DNA of 53,695 nucleotides. Source: Streptomyces sp. BR123. Lineage in GTDB: Bacteria > Actinomycetota > Actinomycetes > Streptomycetales > Streptomycetaceae. Within the stretch, counting starts at the first letter, position 1. Each line of letters begins with the position of its first letter. The position numbers and the translations under genes were made by a program. Location: contig NZ_JACBGN010000016.1 of assembly GCF_013401435.1 (NCBI RefSeq), forward strand, positions 1 to 53,695. The letters are read 5' to 3'. The notes beneath the pieces were generated by a model, which searched no databases, had not been told where the DNA came from, and saw nothing but the letters and a program-made list of their open reading frames with translations. This document shows, piece after piece, positions 38,520-46,724 of the stretch.

Positions 38520-39331
38520 GACGGGTCTCCGTTCGTCTGGGGCGGCACGCCGCCGAAGCGGCGGTCACGGCGCCGGTAGGTGTGCAGGCAGGCGAGGAAG
38601 TCAGGGGCCCGGAAGTCCGGCCACAGCGCCTCGGGGAAGACCCACTCGGCGTAGGCGACCTGCCAGAGCATGAAGTTGGAGATGCGCTGCTCGCCGGAGG
38701 TGCGGATGACGAGGTCGACGTCGGGGGTGTCGGGGAACGGCAGGTGGTCCGCGAAGAGCCGCTCGGTCACATCATCGGCGGGTGTCCCGTTGCGGATCAG
38801 CGACCTGGCGGCCTCGACGATGTCTCGGCGTCCGCCGTGGTCGAAGGCGACGGTGAGCGTCATCCCCTGGTTGCCGGCGGTCAGCGTCGCCAGATCGTCG
38901 AAGTCCTGGGCCAGTTCACGGGGGATGCGCGGGTCTGCGGCCCCGAGGAAGCGGCAGCGGATCCCGCGGGCGAGCAGCAGCGGCGCGTGCTTGCGCACAA
39001 CCCGGCGGACCAAACGCATCAGGCAGTCGACCTCGGTGCCAGGACGGTTCCAGTTCTCGGTGGAGAAGGCGTACAGGCTGAGCCACTCGACTCCGGCGGC
39101 CCGGGCCGCCTCGATGATGTCGATGACGCTGGTCTCCGCAGCCCGATGGCCCGCCGTTCGGGGAAGCGAACGCCGCTGAGCCCAGCGGCCGTTTCCGTCC
39201 ATCACGCAGGCTACGTGCCGCGGCACCGCACGCGCCGGCCCGTCGTCCCGCCGCTGCTCGTCGCTGTACTGTCGCCCACCCGGCCGGTCCCCCGTTGCCG
39301 CGCGTGCGCGATTGACGATGTGGTCCGTCAC
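38516..39331 (-). CDS. cis-Prenyltransferase (undecaprenyl diphosphate synthase family)
   Basis: 271 residues from the GTG at 39331, or 300 from a GTG at 39418; the shorter is nearer family length. Conserved blocks: HVACVMDGNGRWAQRR (catalytic Asp), AFSTENWNRP, FDHGGRRDIVEAAR, RTSGEQRISNFMLWQVAYAE (diphosphate-binding). The enzyme adds isoprene units in cis to an allylic diphosphate. Streptomyces carry housekeeping copies elsewhere, so this one, coupled by ATGA to an MpaB-like gene, is probably specialised. Chain length cannot be told from these motifs. Confidence 0.88.
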   Translation of the reverse strand: MTDHIVNRARAATGDRPGGRQYSDEQRRDDGPARAVPRHVACVMDGNGRWAQRRSLPRTAGHRAAETSVIDIIEAARAAGVEWLSLYAFSTENWNRPGTEVDCLMRLVRRVVRKHAPLLLARGIRCRFLGAADPRIPRELAQDFDDLATLTAGNQGMTLTVAFDHGGRRDIVEAARSLIRNGTPADDVTERLFADHLPFPDTPDVDLVIRTSGEQRISNFMLWQVAYAEWVFPEALWPDFRAPDFLACLHTYRRRDRRFGGVPPQTNGDPS

Positions 39332-40147
39332 ACCCTGCCCCGTCTCGCCCGGAGCGGCACGGTCGGCCCTACCGCGCTCGGTCACGCCCAGCCCGTATCG
39401 CCCACAACCACTCCCCACCGGAGCGTTCTCTCTCAGGAGTCTGAGGGCACGGAAGGGTCCTGGCCGGCCAAACCGGGGGGCGTCACCCTTGGCTCATATG
39501 CCCGATTCCCTTCGGCATCGGCAGCTTTCTCCGGTGACCACGGTCGACAACCTCATCTGCCTTCGCCGCCCCCGTCGCCCCATGGATTGGGCGTGAGCCG
39601 AACCCGCCCTCGGCGTACCGCGACCTGGCTGTTGGTGCGGCCGTCCAGGGTGCTCCTGACCGCCGTCGCGTGCCGGATCGCGGTCCGGGGTGCACAACGC
39701 GGTGAACGCGTGTCGGTGATGCGCGGCGGGTTCAAGCACCACCACCTCCTCGCCGAAGCCCGCCGCCAACTCTCCTAAGTCCTGCGCGGCCGACCCCACC
39801 AGCCCGGCCTCGACGAGCAGATCGTCCAAGCAGCCATCGACAACTACACCCGCCCGGCCAGCCGACGGATGATGACCGGCGACCTGCGCGCCCTGTACCT
39901 GCACGACACCGGACCAGGCCGTGCTGCGCACGCTGACCCGGACCCGGCGAGCAGGGAATCGCGGACCAGCGCGAGCAGCTCCGCGTAGTCCGCGGCGGTC
40001 CGCGCGGCGGAGCGCGTGGACGCGGGCGGTCAGCGCCCCGGCGGCGAGACGGGCTCGCTCGTACGGGGTGGCGGAGTCCTCCGCCGGCCAGCGGAGGACC
40101 GGCGACACCATACCCGCGCGCGCCGTCTTCGGAAGCCCGCCTGTGGA
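39332..40147. other. Decayed stretch without intact genes
   Basis: About 800 bases. A plus-strand piece at 39713-39900 reads HHHLLAEARRQLS, a stop, then GLDEQIVQAAIDNYTRPASR and MMTGDLRALYLHDTG. A minus-strand piece at 39960-40111 reads ATPYERARLAAGALTARVHA, and in a shifted frame AADYAELLALVRDSLLAG. Both look like former protein but match nothing I can name. Confidence 0.4.
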
Positions 40148-41100
40148 TCAGTAGGCGTCGTACTCGCCGAACCAGTCGACGATGTAGTGGACCTCCCGGC
40201 TGCTCTGGCTCCAGAGATCGATGACACCGTGGGGGCCGGTCTTGGCCTGAACCAGGTTGGAGACGTCCTTGCCCGCCGTCCAGTTCAGCGCGGAGGCGGT
40301 GGGGCGAGGCGGTTTGACCCGTACCCGTACTGGTACGCGCGGGCCGAGTTCGGGTCAGGGGCGACGGAGAGGTGTCCCGCTCCGGTCGTGGTGGTGACGG
40401 TGAGGTTCGTGACGTGGGCCTCGATGGGGAGGGCGTCGCGGTTCGGCGAATTCAGGTGCAGGGCGTAGTAGCCGCCGGCGAGACAGGGCCAGGTGTTGGG
40501 AGGCAGGCTCCTGGAGTCGATGTGACGGACCGGGCCGCCTTCCGCCGGGAGGCCGCGCCTCCACGTGGCGAAGGCCGCCTTGCTGCCGACCCCGTAGTAG
40601 CCGACGACGTCGATGACCACGTCGGTTCCGGCCCCGGCCCCGTTGCGGACGTTGATCTTTCCGTCGGCGCCGACAGGGACGATGACCGAGTTGGCTACGG
40701 TCTGTCCGGCAGTGAAGTTCAGACTGGAGGTGGACGGGGCGGGCTGACCGCTCGGAAAGACCGTCAGGTGCCCGCCTCCCGGGGGTTGGTGCTCGTCACG
40801 TTGAGCGCCCCGGCGGGGACGCCGTTCCAGCCGGTGATCTGGACTCCGAAGGTGCCCTGGCCGGGGACCTGCCCGAGCGCCGCGCCGAGGCCTTCGCGAG
40901 TGTCGACGAAACGGACCGGGTTCAGCGCGGTGTAGCCATCGGCAGCCGCACGATCGAAGTAGCCGGTGACGTCCGCGATCAGGTCCACGGCGTTCCAGCC
41001 GCCGTTGTACAGCTCGACGTACCCGTCCTTGCCGACCGGCACGATCACTTGGTTCGGGACCGTCTGGCCTGCGGTGTAGTTCACGTCCTCGGCCTGGACG
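40148..41100 (-). pseudogene. C-terminal part of a secreted repeat protein, frameshifted and truncated
   Basis: Two related repeats occur: YTAGQTVPNQVIVPVGKDGY followed by VDLIADVTGYFD, and FTAGQTVANSVIVPVGADGK followed by DVVIDVVGYYG. A third degenerate copy, WTAGKDVSNLVQAKTGPHGV, leads to the end VDWFGEYDAY. Such units are common in the C-terminal halves of Streptomyces extracellular enzymes. Frame changes fall near 40315 and 40775. The 5' side stops where an IS110 fragment begins, so the gene was cut by the element. Confidence 0.65.
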
Positions 41101-41466
41101 TCGGCAAGAGCACACACCACGGCCACGGGCTGACCCCGGCCGGCAAGAAGTTCTTCGACAAACCGCTGCCCAACAGCGAGCCGAAACTGCGGGCCGTGTT
41201 CGACAAGCTGACCGCGAAGTTCGGCACCGTCCTCGTGGTCGTCGACCAGCCCGCCTCCATCGGCGCCCTGCCGCTGACCGTCGCCCGCGACGCGGGCTGC
41301 CAGGTCGCCTACCTGCCCGGACTCGCGATGCGACGGATCGCTGACCTCTACCCGGGCGAGGCGAAGACCGACGCGAAGGACGCCGCGGTGATCGCGGACG
41401 CCGCCCGCACCATGCCGCACACCCTGCGCTCGCTGGAGCTGACCGACGAGATCACCGCCGACACGG
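41085..41466 (+). mobile_element. IS110-type transposase fragment (N-terminal RuvC-like DEDD domain)
   Basis: LGLDVGKSTHHGHGLTPAGK, then VVVDQPASIGALPLTVARDA, PGLAMRRIADLYPGEAKTDA and KDAAVIADAARTMPHTLRSL: the DEDD catalytic half of IS110/IS1111 transposases (DVGK, then KTDAKDA). The serine-containing C-terminal domain is missing. The fragment directly abuts the secreted repeat protein remnant. Confidence 0.8.
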
Positions 41467-42284
41467 AGCCTGGGATGATCGGAGCATGCGCGTTCGTCCC
41501 GTCCTCGCTCTGTTCAAACGAGCGTGTCCAGCATTTTGTCGGTGGGGGGCCAAGGGCCTGCCAGGTGACGTTCCATCAGTTCAGGGTCGGTGCCGTTGCC
41601 GGCCGGGGAGGACCACCCGGGTCGCCCGTTGCGGGACGATGATGTCCGGCCGGTTCACGGCCGCCCCTGGCCGGGGCCTCGGGCACCGGCATAACGGGGG
41701 CAGGAACTGCCCGACGGGGCTTCGCACCTAGAATAGTCGTTTCGTTCCACCGCGATTGCAGCTTGATCGAGCATCAGATCCACGCCGGATGTCTGTCAGG
41801 ACTGTCTCGCACCACGCTCTGGTTTGAGAGGACTTCTGCGAATCCCGACTCGGGGCAACGTGATCGGTTTCGGCATGTGCTGAGAACTCTCGCAACCAGT
41901 CATTTATTGTTTCGGATCAATACCACAGCAACGAGCGTCAGAACGGGAAGCAGCACCTTGATTCCCTGCAAGCCCTTAGGAAGCCACCCGGAATACGCCG
42001 GAAACGTGCCGTAGGCCGCTGTAAGAAACCCCGACGGCGGGCGGCGGAGTCGTGCTCAGTGGTGAATATTACAAGATGTATTTACTTCCCGCTGGTCACA
42101 TGTGCGCCCGGGCGCTCCGGTTGACCAATTGTGCAGGGTCGCGGCGGGTGGGACGATTCGGGGAAGTACGCGCGGAATCGACTCCTGAAGGTCACGGGCG
42201 CCAGGTTATGGGACTGCAGGGCTGAAATCCTCAACTCGCTCTGACACTCGTCGAATTCGGGAGTCCGGTCGAGAGGAGTCGGCA
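41467..42284. other. Lower-GC intergenic stretch with a hydrophobic minus-strand tail
   Basis: 818 bases with visibly lower GC at 41710-42080. On the minus strand, 41900-42035 reads LTAAYGTFPAYSGWLPKGLQ then GIKVLLPVLTLVAVVLIRNN and Lys-stop, a convincing membrane tail, but no start codon or ribosome binding site precedes it. The right end holds GAGAGGAG before the next ATG. Confidence 0.45.
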
Positions 42285-43976
42285 ATGCCAGTCGGTCAAG
42301 CCCCGCCAGAGGACGAGAAGTCCGGAAGTTTCCCGTCCGCCGCCCTGCCCCTGGTGGCCGACGCCGACACGATCCCGGTGGGGCCGGCACCCCACTCCGT
42401 CGCCATGCGGCCCGACGGGTTGCGCGCCTACGTGACCAACTCGGGCGGCAACACCCTGAGCGTGATCGACACCGCCGCGGGCACCGTCGCCGCCACCATC
42501 GCCGTGGGGGCCGGCCCGTGGGCCGCAGCGGTCACCCCCGACGGCCAGAACCTCTACGTGACCCTGCCCGGCTCGGGGACCGTCGCCGTCGTCAGCACGG
42601 CCACCGACACCCTCGTCACCACCATCGGCGGCCTCAACGCTCCGCGCGGGCTGGCCGTCACCCCCGACGGGACCCGCGTCTACGTGGCGAACTCCGGCGC
42701 CAACACCGTCAGTGTCATCGACACGGCCACCCACACCGTCACCGGCACCATCGCCGTGGGAAACGGCCCCCAGGCCATCACCGTCCGCCCCGACGGGCTG
42801 CGGGCCTACGTCAGCAACTCCACCGGCACCACCGTGAGCGTGATCAACACGCTGAGCAACACCGTCGCGACCACCCTGACCGGCTTCAACGCCCCCCTGG
42901 GCATGGCCGCCACGCCCGACGGGACCCGTGTGTACGTGGCGAACTCCGGTGCCCGCAAGGTGAGCGTCATCAGCACGGCCACCCACACCGTCACCGACAC
43001 CATCACCGTCGCGAGCAACCCCTCCTACCTGACCGCCTCCCCGGACGGAACACTCGTCTACGCGTCCATGACCGGCGCGGGCTCGCTGACGGTGATCAAC
43101 CCCAGCAGCAACAGCATCAGCGAAACGATCCCCGGATTCACCGGACCCCACCAGGTCGCAACCACACCGGACAGCGGATACCTGTACGTCGCCGACCACG
43201 GCGCCAACACGGTCCGCGTCCTGCGAAGGCCGGCCGCCATCTCCCCCAACACCGGCCCCCACGGCGGCGGAACGACCGTCACCATCAAAGGCCGCGGCTT
43301 CCTCGGGACGACCGCCGTCCGCTTCGGGACCCGGCTGGCCAAGGACTTCACCGTGGTCAGCGACACCACCCTGACCGTCACCGCGCCCTCCGGCATCCGA
43401 TCAGCCGTGCCGGTCACCGTGACCGCCAGCGGCGGAACGGCGATCGTCGGCCACTACTACTACCGCCGGCTGCCCGTCGTGAACCAGATCTCGGCCGCCT
43501 CCGGATCGATGAGCGGCGGAAACGTCCTCACCCTCACCGGACAACGGTTCGTCGGGGTCAAGTCCGTACGGTTCGGCACCGTTGAGGTACCCGCCACCGT
43601 CCTGTCGGACACCCAGCTCACCGTGACCGTCCCACCGTCGGCCCTCGCCCGCACCGTCCCGCTCTACATGGTCAGCAAGGGCGGCGTCTCCAACAGCCTC
43701 GCCTACACCTACATCGGCAGTCCCACGATCACCAGCATCAGCCCGACCTCGGGGCCGCGCACCGGGAGCCGTGTCGTGAACCTCAACGGCACCTTCCTGT
43801 CCCAGGTGACCGGCGTCACGTTCGGCGGCGTTCCGGCTCTCTCGTTCAAGGTCATGTCCGCCATCAAGGTCCAGACGGTCACACCGCCGACGGCCACCCC
43901 CGGCCCCGTGGCCGTGGTCGCGACGACCTCCACCGGAGCCACGGCCACATCCCCCGTGCCGTACACCTACACCTGA
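42285..43976 (+). CDS. YVTN beta-propeller protein with three IPT/TIG domains
   Basis: 563 residues. Residues about 28-330 hold seven repeats of about 42 residues (PDGLRAYVTNSGGNTLSVID; VTPDGTRVYVANSGANTVSV). Three IPT/TIG immunoglobulin-like domains follow, starting at AISPNTGPHGGGTTVTI, ISAASGSMSGGNVLTL and ITSISPTSGPRTGSRVV. It should be a surface or adhesion-type structural protein, but there is no signal peptide, membrane segment or anchor (MPVGQAPPEDEKSGSF start). The ATG at 42285 has GAGAGGAG upstream. Export by another route, or an intracellular role, must be assumed. The protein is Thr/Val-rich, unlike its neighbours. Confidence 0.8.
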   Translation: MPVGQAPPEDEKSGSFPSAALPLVADADTIPVGPAPHSVAMRPDGLRAYVTNSGGNTLSVIDTAAGTVAATIAVGAGPWAAAVTPDGQNLYVTLPGSGTVAVVSTATDTLVTTIGGLNAPRGLAVTPDGTRVYVANSGANTVSVIDTATHTVTGTIAVGNGPQAITVRPDGLRAYVSNSTGTTVSVINTLSNTVATTLTGFNAPLGMAATPDGTRVYVANSGARKVSVISTATHTVTDTITVASNPSYLTASPDGTLVYASMTGAGSLTVINPSSNSISETIPGFTGPHQVATTPDSGYLYVADHGANTVRVLRRPAAISPNTGPHGGGTTVTIKGRGFLGTTAVRFGTRLAKDFTVVSDTTLTVTAPSGIRSAVPVTVTASGGTAIVGHYYYRRLPVVNQISAASGSMSGGNVLTLTGQRFVGVKSVRFGTVEVPATVLSDTQLTVTVPPSALARTVPLYMVSKGGVSNSLAYTYIGSPTITSISPTSGPRTGSRVVNLNGTFLSQVTGVTFGGVPALSFKVMSAIKVQTVTPPTATPGPVAVVATTSTGATATSPVPYTYT

Positions 43977-44080
43977 GGCGGCCGCAGACGGGTGCGGAGG
44001 CCGCCGTCTATGTCAGGCATAGCGGCCATGGACCGGTCCACGAGGGAACCCGGTTCGGCCACCGGGTTGATCTCCTCCAT
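43967..44080 (-). CDS. Small peptide ORF (37 aa) with good ribosome binding site
   Basis: ATG at 44080 is preceded by GGAAGGAAGG. The peptide MEEINPVAEPGSLVDRSMAA is followed by MPDIDGG and a basic tail LRTRLRPPQV, and ends in the last codons of the opposite YVTN gene. An acidic leader ending in GG resembles RiPP precursors, but no modifying enzyme is nearby. It may be a leader remnant or a small regulatory protein. Confidence 0.4.
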   Translation of the reverse strand: MEEINPVAEPGSLVDRSMAAMPDIDGGLRTRLRPPQV

Positions 44081-44107
44081 GTGCCCTTCCTTCCGTGAGG
44101 GGTGAGG

Positions 44108-44136
44108 GCCGGGTACCCCGTCCATGGGGTGCCGGC
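44108..44136. terminator. Hairpin between two small minus-strand ORFs
   Basis: GCCGG/CCGGC outer arms with ACCCC/GGGGT inside and a GTCCAT loop, with one bulge. It may end transcripts from either side, or structure the leader of 43967-44080. Confidence 0.45.
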
Positions 44137-44151
44137 CTGCTGGTGTCGGGG

Positions 44152-44264
44152 CTACGCGGTGGCGGTGGTCGGCATGATGGGCGGGGTGATGCTGTAGCAG
44201 TCCGAGCAGGTCTCCTCCTGGACGGCCAGTGCCGGTCGTTGCGGGCGCCGAGGACTACGGCCAT
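44152..44264 (-). pseudogene. Possible RiPP-like precursor with a one-base frameshift
   Basis: From ATG at 44264 the frame begins MAVVLGARNDR. Adding one base near 44231 would continue it as ALAVQEETCSDCYSITPPIM and PTTATA-stop, a 37-residue peptide with an acidic leader end and a Cys/Ser/Thr-rich core. As it stands only 25 codons, without a standard start, encode the Cys-rich part. No lanthipeptide or thiopeptide enzyme is present. Read as a possible decayed or mis-sequenced precursor; confidence is low. Confidence 0.3.
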
Positions 44265-44395
44265 GCGATCACGGCGATTCGGGCGACATGTGGCTCGCCC
44301 CGGCGCGCCTGCACGCGGCCACGTCGCGCGGACGCCGGCGGCGGCAGAGAGTGGGAGATCCCCCTGACCGAGTTGTATACGGTGGGGGTAGAGCG

Positions 44396-44564
44396 ATGAC
44401 GAACGCGGCCATGCCGGCCCTGCGGGCCCCTGCTCCGTGACCTCGCCCCGCCGCGGCCGGTGATCTGCGCCATGCTCGCCGTGCTGTTGCCGGAGCCGGC
44501 CGACCCGGACGCTCTACTCCAGCCGCACCCAGCGATCTATCGTACGGAGACAAGTCACGGCTGA
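44396..44564 (+). pseudogene. Small broken gene
   Basis: ATG at 44396 follows GGGGGTAGAG and gives MTNAAMPALRAPAP, then stop. A shifted frame continues LLRDLAPPRPVICAMLAVLL, PEPADPDALL to a TGA at 44564, ten bases before the next start. It looks like a short Streptomyces accessory protein with a deletion. GTTGTATAC upstream (44372) may be part of its promoter. Confidence 0.35.
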
Positions 44565-44573
44565 GGGGGATCA

Positions 44574-44825
44574 TTGGCTCTGACAGCGAAAACGCTGATC
44601 GATGCAGCAAAGAGGAAGCAAGAGCAGGTAGACCGCAAGAACCCGGCGCACCCCGACGAAATCGCGCAGTCCCAAGCCGCCGCCAACCTGGCCCTCGCCC
44701 AAAGCAACGTCGAACTCGCGGATGCCATCAAAGCCCTCACCGAGGCGGCTGGAAAGAACAGCGCGACCATCAAGGACGCCATAGTCAACCTGTCCGCCAA
44801 GCTTGCCGAGCTCGCCAAACGTTGA
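44574..44825 (+). CDS. Small all-helical, charged protein of unknown function
   Basis: 83 residues from a TTG with GAGGGGGA five bases upstream. MALTAKTLIDAAKRKQEQVD, AQSQAAANLALAQSNVELAD and AIVNLSAKLAELAKR predict long amphipathic helices, probably a coiled coil. There is no membrane segment. Codon use is less GC-rich than in the neighbours. A clear terminator follows at 44891. I do not recognise the family. Confidence 0.6.
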   Translation: MALTAKTLIDAAKRKQEQVDRKNPAHPDEIAQSQAAANLALAQSNVELADAIKALTEAAGKNSATIKDAIVNLSAKLAELAKR

Positions 44826-44890
44826 GCAGTCAGCGCCCCCACGTCGGCCCGGTCGCGGGCTGGCGGCTGACCGGCTGACCGCCGTACGAA

Positions 44891-44921
44891 CAGAGCCTGC
44901 CCCTGTCAGGGGTAGGCTCTG
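44891..44921. terminator. Intrinsic terminator
   Basis: CAGAGCCT...AGGCTCTG outer stem with CCCC...GGGG inner stem around TGTCA. It lies between the helical protein and the convergent small gene. Confidence 0.85.
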
Positions 44922-44944
44922 CGCTTCCCTGGGGTGCGGGCCGC

Positions 44945-45172
44945 TCACGTTCCGCCGATGTCCGGGGTCCACACGGCCGGCCCGCCGCCGCGCCACTCGA
45001 TCAGCAGGGGGTCGTCCAGGCGGACGACGTCGGGGTCCAGGCCGGCCCTGCGCAGGAATTCGAGGAGGTCGGCGGGGCCGAGGGCGCGGCCGAGCATCTC
45101 GCCGTCGCAGCGGACGCGGCGCCCGCCCTGGGCGTTCGGCGGATACACGACCACCCGCGGGCGGGGGCTCAT
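44945..45172 (-). CDS. Small hypothetical protein
   Basis: 75 residues: MSPRPRVVVYPPNAQGGRRV, DLLEFLRRAGLDPDVVRLDD, PLLIEWRGGGPAVW. The ATG at 45172 has GGAG upstream. It follows a DUF6233-like gene by about 20 bases; such short genes often travel together in Streptomyces accessory and conjugative regions. No function known. Confidence 0.65.
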   Translation of the reverse strand: MSPRPRVVVYPPNAQGGRRVRCDGEMLGRALGPADLLEFLRRAGLDPDVVRLDDPLLIEWRGGGPAVWTPDIGGT

Positions 45173-45195
45173 TTCTCCACCCTGCCGGTACCCGG

Positions 45196-45411
45196 TCACT
45201 CCAGCACCCCCAGTGCAGTGTCGGGGCGGCAGTGGATACAGGCAGGCACGCCCTCGGCCAGCAGCCGGCGCACCTGCTCCGCGGACGCGGGCGCGCATCG
45301 CGTGCCGGTGGCCCAGCAGTCCCCGGTGTGGACGCGGACCGGGAGACCGTGGCACCGGCTGGCACGTCCTTGGCGGCGGTCCTCCGCTTCTGCCGCGATG
45401 TCCAGTCCCAC
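45196..45411 (-). CDS. DUF6233-like small protein, short at the N-terminus
   Basis: 71 residues. VHTGDCWATGTRCAPASAEQ and LLAEGVPACIHCRPDTALGV match the C-terminal half of DUF6233 proteins (VHxGDC, CxHCRPDTALG). The usual N-terminal helical half is missing, so it may be a truncated copy. Three Cys and one His could bind a metal. It is probably co-transcribed with 44945-45172. Confidence 0.6.
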   Translation of the reverse strand: MGLDIAAEAEDRRQGRASRCHGLPVRVHTGDCWATGTRCAPASAEQVRRLLAEGVPACIHCRPDTALGVLE

Positions 45412-45480
45412 CGGATGACGGCCCCATGGACCAGGCGTTCAAGAACCCTGGACCGCCGTTTTCCGACATGATCCGGAGCC

Positions 45481-45734
45481 ATGACGACCACTCAGGAGTC
45501 AGCGCACGACGCGGACGCGCTCGTCGCCGAGCCGCTCGTGCGCACCGGGATCAGAATCGGGTACGCCCGGGTGTCGACCGGCGGGCAGAACTGGAGCGGC
45601 AGCTCGACGCGCTCACCGCCGCCGGGTGCGGGAAGAGCTTCGCAGGAAAGTCAGGAAAGGACGCGCGCGACCGGCCGTCGGGCTGGCGCGAGGGCGGCCC
45701 GGGCGTCTGGCGCACGGCCTTCGCGGCGGCCTGA
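45481..45734 (+). pseudogene. Serine recombinase (resolvase) N-terminal stub
   Basis: MTTTQESAHDADALVAEPLV leads to IRIGYARVSTGGQ, the catalytic-serine block of resolvases (YARVST). A shift near 45590 then gives ELERQLDALTAAGCGKSFAG before the similarity ends. The rest of the catalytic domain and the DNA-binding HTH are gone. Likely a plasmid or transposon remnant. Confidence 0.75.
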
Positions 45735-45762
45735 GGGGCGTCCCCCGACGTCCCGACGGTGT

Positions 45763-46503
45763 TCACGGCGTGGCGGTGTCTTCCGGGGCTGTTTCGGGTT
45801 TCGTGTGGAGGATTTCGCGGGCTTGGCCCGCGGCGCGGACGATGCTCTCGGAGACAAAGTCGACGAACCGGGCGACGTTGTCGAGACGGGCGGCGGCCGG
45901 GGTGTCGGGGCCCAGGATGCCGACGCCCTGTCGTGCGGTTGCGGCGAGTTGGGCGGTGGAGCGGGCGCTGGCCATCATCGACTGGTACCAGACGTCGGCG
46001 TCGACGACGTAGCGCTCGCGGCGGCGCTCGTCGCGTTCCCGGCGGACGAGGCCCTGGTTCTCGAGGAACCCGACCGCCTTGGAGACGGAACCCGGGCTGA
46101 CCTGGAGGCGCTGGACGAGTTCGGACGCGGTGAGGCTTCCCGCGTCGGAGAGGAAGACGGAGACCAGGACCCGGGCCGTCATCCTGGGCAGGCCCGATTG
46201 CATGAAGACGGTGGTGAACACCTCCTCGTACTCGCGTACCGCCTCCGCGTCGCGTCCGTGGGGCTGCGGTGGCGCCCCCGCTTCTCGGGGAGCGGCCTGC
46301 TTGCGGCGGCGGGCGCGATGTCCGGTGGACCGGTGGGCGAGGTCGGCGCGGTAGGCGGTCGACCCGCCGTTGCGCGTCACCTCACGCGTGATCGTCGAGG
46401 TCGGCCGGCCGAGGCGTCTGGCGATCTCCGCGTAGGCGAGGCCGTCGGCCAGTCCCAGCGCGATCTGCTGACGTTCGGGCTGGGTGAGCCTGCCTCCCGG
46501 CAT
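45763..46503 (-). CDS. GbsR/MarR-type regulator with an N-terminal HTH_38 domain
   Basis: 246 residues. An N-terminal IS30-like helix-turn-helix (LTQPERQQIALGLADGLAYA, EIARRLGRPTSTITREVTRN, about residues 5-50) is joined by a basic linker to a GbsR/MarR winged helix (LTASELVQRLQVSPGSVSKA, VGFLENQGLVRRERDERRRE) and a helical dimer domain. The ATG at 46503 is chosen over 46539 because GAAGGAG precedes it. It is divergent from the DUF4097 gene; repeated GTTGCAAC and GTTGCATT elements between them are likely operators. Two DNA-binding domains in one chain could recognise the two element types. Confidence 0.85.
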   Translation of the reverse strand: MPGGRLTQPERQQIALGLADGLAYAEIARRLGRPTSTITREVTRNGGSTAYRADLAHRSTGHRARRRKQAAPREAGAPPQPHGRDAEAVREYEEVFTTVFMQSGLPRMTARVLVSVFLSDAGSLTASELVQRLQVSPGSVSKAVGFLENQGLVRRERDERRRERYVVDADVWYQSMMASARSTAQLAATARQGVGILGPDTPAAARLDNVARFVDFVSESIVRAAGQAREILHTKPETAPEDTATP

Positions 46504-46556
46504 CGGGGTCTCCTTCGTGGTCCGTGATGTCTCCACCATAGCGTTCAAGCCAGACC

Positions 46557-46687
46557 CATTGCAACGAAGAGGACGGGGTTGTTGCATTGAATTCAGAGCC
46601 GTTGCAACAATTTTCCCACCCTGACCTGCATTGATGTTCGGTAAGCGCAACGAATCCGTTGCCAGATCCTTGAATGCAACTTAATGT
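46557..46687. promoter_or_regulatory. Divergent promoter region with repeated GTTGCA elements
   Basis: ATTGCAAC (46559-46566), GTTGCATTGAA (46581-46591), palindrome GTTGCAAC (46601-46608) and, inverted, TTGAATGCAAC (46670-46680). On the plus strand TTGCCA (46659-46664), 17 bases and TAATGT (46682-46687) form a promoter with the last element in its spacer. Confidence 0.65.
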
Positions 46688-46724
46688 TTCCTCTGTCAGA
46701 AACCACGAGTCGGAGGAGAGCACC

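Noticed and set aside
43967..44264. Confident call of a lanthipeptide or lasso peptide cluster
   Set aside because: No LanM/LanKC, cyclodehydratase, lasso cyclase, protease or transporter genes are seen within the window; only peptide-like sequences are present.
44013..44264. 83-codon minus-strand ORF starting MAVVLGARNDRH
   Set aside because: After the first 11 codons it becomes Arg/Pro-rich, overlaps two better small peptides, and lacks a ribosome binding site; only its start was kept in the RiPP-like hypothesis.
46557..46680. GTTGCAAC repeats as DnaA boxes or an origin
   Set aside because: They do not match the TTGTCCACA-type actinobacterial DnaA box, and there is no dnaA, dnaN or AT-rich unwinding region; operators of the adjacent regulator are a simpler reading.
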